From the NCBI RefSeq assembly GCF_006539825.1, contig NZ_BJNT01000012.1:1-64000 (forward strand): a stretch of 64,000 nucleotides of DNA. The letters are read 5' to 3'. Numbering within the stretch: position 1 is the stretch's first letter; each line of letters begins with the position of its first letter. The notes beneath the pieces are model-generated. The model made no database searches and had not been told where the DNA came from. It saw only the letters and a list, made by a program, of their open reading frames with translations. Position numbers and translations under genes: made by a program. Below are positions 61,764 through 64,000 of the stretch, piece by piece. The DNA comes from Corynebacterium variabile (GTDB lineage Bacteria > Actinomycetota > Actinomycetes > Mycobacteriales > Mycobacteriaceae).

Positions 61764-63095
61764 ATGTACACCCGGATGAAAACATCGCTCGGCCAGATCC
61801 ACCGCTATTCCTGGGTCTCCCTGGCTGTCTGCTGGCTGATCTGGATTCTCAACGCCTACGACCGGGAGATCGTCCTGCGCCTGGGGCCGTCGATCTCCGA
61901 GACCTTCGACCTCTCCCCCGACACCTGGGGTGTAATCGCGTCCCTGATTATGCTCGCTCTCGCCGTCATGCCGATTGCCGGCTCCGCCATGAGCGACCGG
62001 CATGGAGGCGGCCACAAGCGGGCGGCATTCCAGGTCCCCCTGGTCATCGGAACCACCGCACTGGCCTTCCTCTCCGGATTCAAGACTGTGAGCCACAATA
62101 TCGTCGCCTTCATCGCGGTCCGCGTCGGTGTGAACCTCGGCGCAGGCTGGGGCGAACCGGTGGGTGTGAGCAACACCGCCGAATGGTGGCCCCGGGAGCG
62201 CCGCGGTTTCGCCCTCGGTGCTCACCACACCGGCTACCCGATTGGTTCTCTGCTCTCCGGTGTCGCTGGCGCAGCCGTACTCACCTGGTTCGGAGACGAG
62301 GGCTGGTCCTACGCCTTCTTCTTCAGTCTTGTCTTTGCTGTACCGATTATGCTGTTCTGGCGGAAGTACTCCACCCGGGACAAGATCGACACCCTCTACG
62401 CCGACATCGAGGCGAAGGGACTGACCGCCCCCGAGGTCATCACCGAGCACGCCGAACGTCCGGAGGGTGTCCTGCGCAAGGTCCTGACCACCCCGCAGAT
62501 CACCGGCACGGCAATCACCACGATGCTCACCCAGATCGTCTACATGGGGGTCAACACGGTACTTCCGCTGTACCTCCACAACATCGTCGGCCTTTCCCTG
62601 GCCGAGTCCGCCGGGCTCAGTGTTGTGTTCACCCTCACGGGCATTATCGGCCAGGTCCTGTGGCCCACGCTGTCGGACATTTTCGGACGCGGGGTCACGA
62701 TCGTGATCTGCGGTCTCTGGATGGCCGTCAGTGTCGGCTGCCTCTACTTCGCCACCACGTCGCTCCTCGTCGTCATCGTGCAGCTGGCGTTCGGTCTCGT
62801 CGCCAATGCCGTGTGGCCCATCTACTACGCCACCGCATCAGACGCCGCCCCTGAAGGTGGAACCTCCACTGCCAACGGCGTGATCACCACAGCAATGTTC
62901 ATCGGTGGCGGTATCGCTCCCGTGCTCATGGGGCGTCTTGTCGGCCTTGGCGGCGGGTGGGAGGAGTCGACCGGATACGTCTACACCTTCCTCTGCATGG
63001 CGGCCTTCGCACTCATCGGCGCATTGGTTCCCCTATTCATCCGTCAGATCCGCCATTCTGCGCCTGTCACCGAGCAGCTCACGGTCACCCCGTAA
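61764..63095 (+). CDS. MFS transporter
   Basis: 443-residue major facilitator protein with 12 predicted helices. The loop 2-3 motif is GSAMSDRHGGGHKR and the equivalent in the second half is PTLSDIFGRGVT. Strongly charged NAYDREIV in the first helix and NLGAGWGEPVGVSNTAEWWPRERRG resemble the sugar-acid/aromatic-acid type transporters. The stop of the lactonase lies in its AGGAGG ribosome binding site, so the genes form an operon. Confidence 0.87.
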   Translation: MYTRMKTSLGQIHRYSWVSLAVCWLIWILNAYDREIVLRLGPSISETFDLSPDTWGVIASLIMLALAVMPIAGSAMSDRHGGGHKRAAFQVPLVIGTTALAFLSGFKTVSHNIVAFIAVRVGVNLGAGWGEPVGVSNTAEWWPRERRGFALGAHHTGYPIGSLLSGVAGAAVLTWFGDEGWSYAFFFSLVFAVPIMLFWRKYSTRDKIDTLYADIEAKGLTAPEVITEHAERPEGVLRKVLTTPQITGTAITTMLTQIVYMGVNTVLPLYLHNIVGLSLAESAGLSVVFTLTGIIGQVLWPTLSDIFGRGVTIVICGLWMAVSVGCLYFATTSLLVVIVQLAFGLVANAVWPIYYATASDAAPEGGTSTANGVITTAMFIGGGIAPVLMGRLVGLGGGWEESTGYVYTFLCMAAFALIGALVPLFIRQIRHSAPVTEQLTVTP

Positions 63096-63138
63096 CGGGC
63101 GCACTTCCCGCGCCCGATACATCACAGACCACAACGAA

Positions 63139-63165
63139 CCCCCGACGGCTCAACGCCGTCGGGGG
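63139..63165. terminator. Intrinsic-type hairpin between convergent genes
   Basis: Perfect 11-base stem CCCCCGACGGC / GCCGTCGGGGG with the loop TCAAC, 44 bases after the MFS stop and 25 bases after the stop of the convergent ligase gene. It is symmetric and could serve both directions. A long T-run is absent. Confidence 0.75.
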
Positions 63166-63189
63166 CTCACGTTCTGTCTGGGTCCCCGG

Positions 63190-64000
63190 TCACCGCTCAG
63201 TCAGCAGTGCACGCACAGCGTCCCGGTCGGTCTTCATCCCGACTGTCCTCGGGATCTCGTCGACCGGGAGGATCCTGACCGGCACAGCGTACTTGGCGAT
63301 CCTCCCCCGGAGTTTCTCCGGGAGTTCCCCGATGTCAGTACCTTCCTCAACCACCACCAGGGCGGCGGGGACCTCCCCGTACAGGTCATCTAGGACACCG
63401 ACGACGCAGGCGTCCTCCACCCCCTCAAGACTGCACAGGACATTCTCCACGCTGTTCGGGTGGATCTTCTCCCCGCCCCTGTTGATCTGATTCTTCAACC
63501 GGTCCACGACATAGAGGTACCCGTCTGCAGTGAGATACCCCAGATCTCCGGTGGTCAACCACTCCGCAGCCGTGAAGTGGTCGTCGGCATCCAGGTATCC
63601 GGGTGAGACATTGGTGCCGGACACGGTGATCTCGCCGACCTCGTCCGAACCGAGCTCTGTCCCGTCAGGGGCAACAATGCGCACGGTGACACCGGGAATC
63701 GGGGTTCCGGACGATCCGATGAGGGACGAGGACGCAGCGTCCACCGGAAAGACCGTGGCCGGCGACGTCGTTTCCGTCAGTCCGTAGACCGTCCGGAAGG
63801 ACGCCGCGGGCATGTGCTCTGTCAGCCGTTGGATCCGACCGGGCGGCATGTTCGCCGCGCCGCACGCCAACAGTCGGACGTTCCCCAACTGTGGACGTTC
63901 CTGGGGCCAGTTCTCCAGCATGAGCTGGAAGATGGTCGGGGACCCGTGAATGTATGTCACCCCGGTATCTTCCGCCCAATGGACGAAGGCCACCGGGTCG
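63190..64000 (-). CDS. AMP-dependent acyl-CoA synthetase/ligase (5' end outside the window)
   Basis: C-terminal 270 residues of an ANL-superfamily ligase; the frame is open to the window end. The motif TVYGLTETTSPATVF is the A5 adenine-binding region. GEWL-like TAAEWLTTGDLGYLTADGYLYVVDR supplies the ribose-binding aspartate, and NRGGEKIHPNSVENVL the hinge. The adenylation lysine is in VGMKTDRDAVRALL. It resembles the CaiC/FadD/4-coumarate-type ligases. The acid it activates is not readable from this part. Confidence 0.88.
   Translation of the reverse strand, partial: DPVAFVHWAEDTGVTYIHGSPTIFQLMLENWPQERPQLGNVRLLACGAANMPPGRIQRLTEHMPAASFRTVYGLTETTSPATVFPVDAASSSLIGSSGTPIPGVTVRIVAPDGTELGSDEVGEITVSGTNVSPGYLDADDHFTAAEWLTTGDLGYLTADGYLYVVDRLKNQINRGGEKIHPNSVENVLCSLEGVEDACVVGVLDDLYGEVPAALVVVEEGTDIGELPEKLRGRIAKYAVPVRILPVDEIPRTVGMKTDRDAVRALLTER

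Overview
The window reads as chromosomal DNA of a GC-rich actinobacterium, most likely a Corynebacterium of the high-GC, environmental type. The support is indirect: codon use is strongly GC-biased, and the DNA carries near-perfect copies of two operator types known from Corynebacterium. Two sites match the McbR sulfur-regulon motif (TAGAC-N6-GTCTA) and two match the RosR redox-regulon motif (an inverted repeat built on GTTGACATGTCAAC). There are no rRNA, tRNA, CRISPR or recognisable transposase genes, and no stretch above 300 bases lacks a gene or gene remnant.

Layout. 0.1-12.9 kb is mixed core metabolism: a nitroreductase, a flavin monooxygenase behind a RosR-like operator, an ABC-class ATPase, a frameshifted BenE-type transporter, a butanediol-dehydrogenase-like enzyme, nucleoside hydrolase, a DUF1684 protein, a sulfurtransferase, an M20 peptidase coupled to an orphan MetQ lipoprotein behind an McbR-like site, and a lipase-maturation-factor-like membrane protein. 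12.9-25.3 kb holds two catabolic clusters, each with a PucR-type regulator: an omega-aminotransferase/MmsA pair (beta-alanine-type amines), and an alcohol dehydrogenase/permease/aldehyde dehydrogenase set. A pirin/AhpD operon with a RosR-like operator lies between them. 25.3-41.4 kb is accessory: GDSL lipoprotein, glycerate kinase, Gfo/Idh oxidoreductase, small lipoproteins, a DAACS symporter, a BrnT/BrnA toxin-antitoxin pair and several genes broken by single stop codons or frameshifts.

41.4-46.1 kb is a compact sulfur locus. An McbR site precedes a fumarate-reductase-type flavoprotein, a ferredoxin and a complete sulfonate-type ABC importer. 46.6-52.7 kb is a five-gene operon with degradative HMG-CoA reductase, a TctA permease, a half-size TctB-like protein, a fused AtuA-family protein and thiolase, opposite a GAF/PucR-type regulator. 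This block is bounded by two separated halves of one nuclease-like gene, arranged as if the block had once been a circle opened inside that gene. 55-59.5 kb is a parallel operon: CitMHS transporter, AtuA family split into two genes, and CoA-transferase A and B, opposite a LysR regulator. 60.8-64 kb holds a lactonase/MFS pair and the 3' part of an acyl-CoA ligase.

The two AtuA-containing operons together suggest breakdown of mevalonate/HMG-like branched acids to acetoacetate and acetyl-CoA, but no HMG-CoA lyase is present in the window. At least seven genes carry a single inactivating lesion (TGA, TAG, TAA or 1-base indels). That means either real gene decay or an assembly with residual errors, and it should be settled before any of these genes is called dead.
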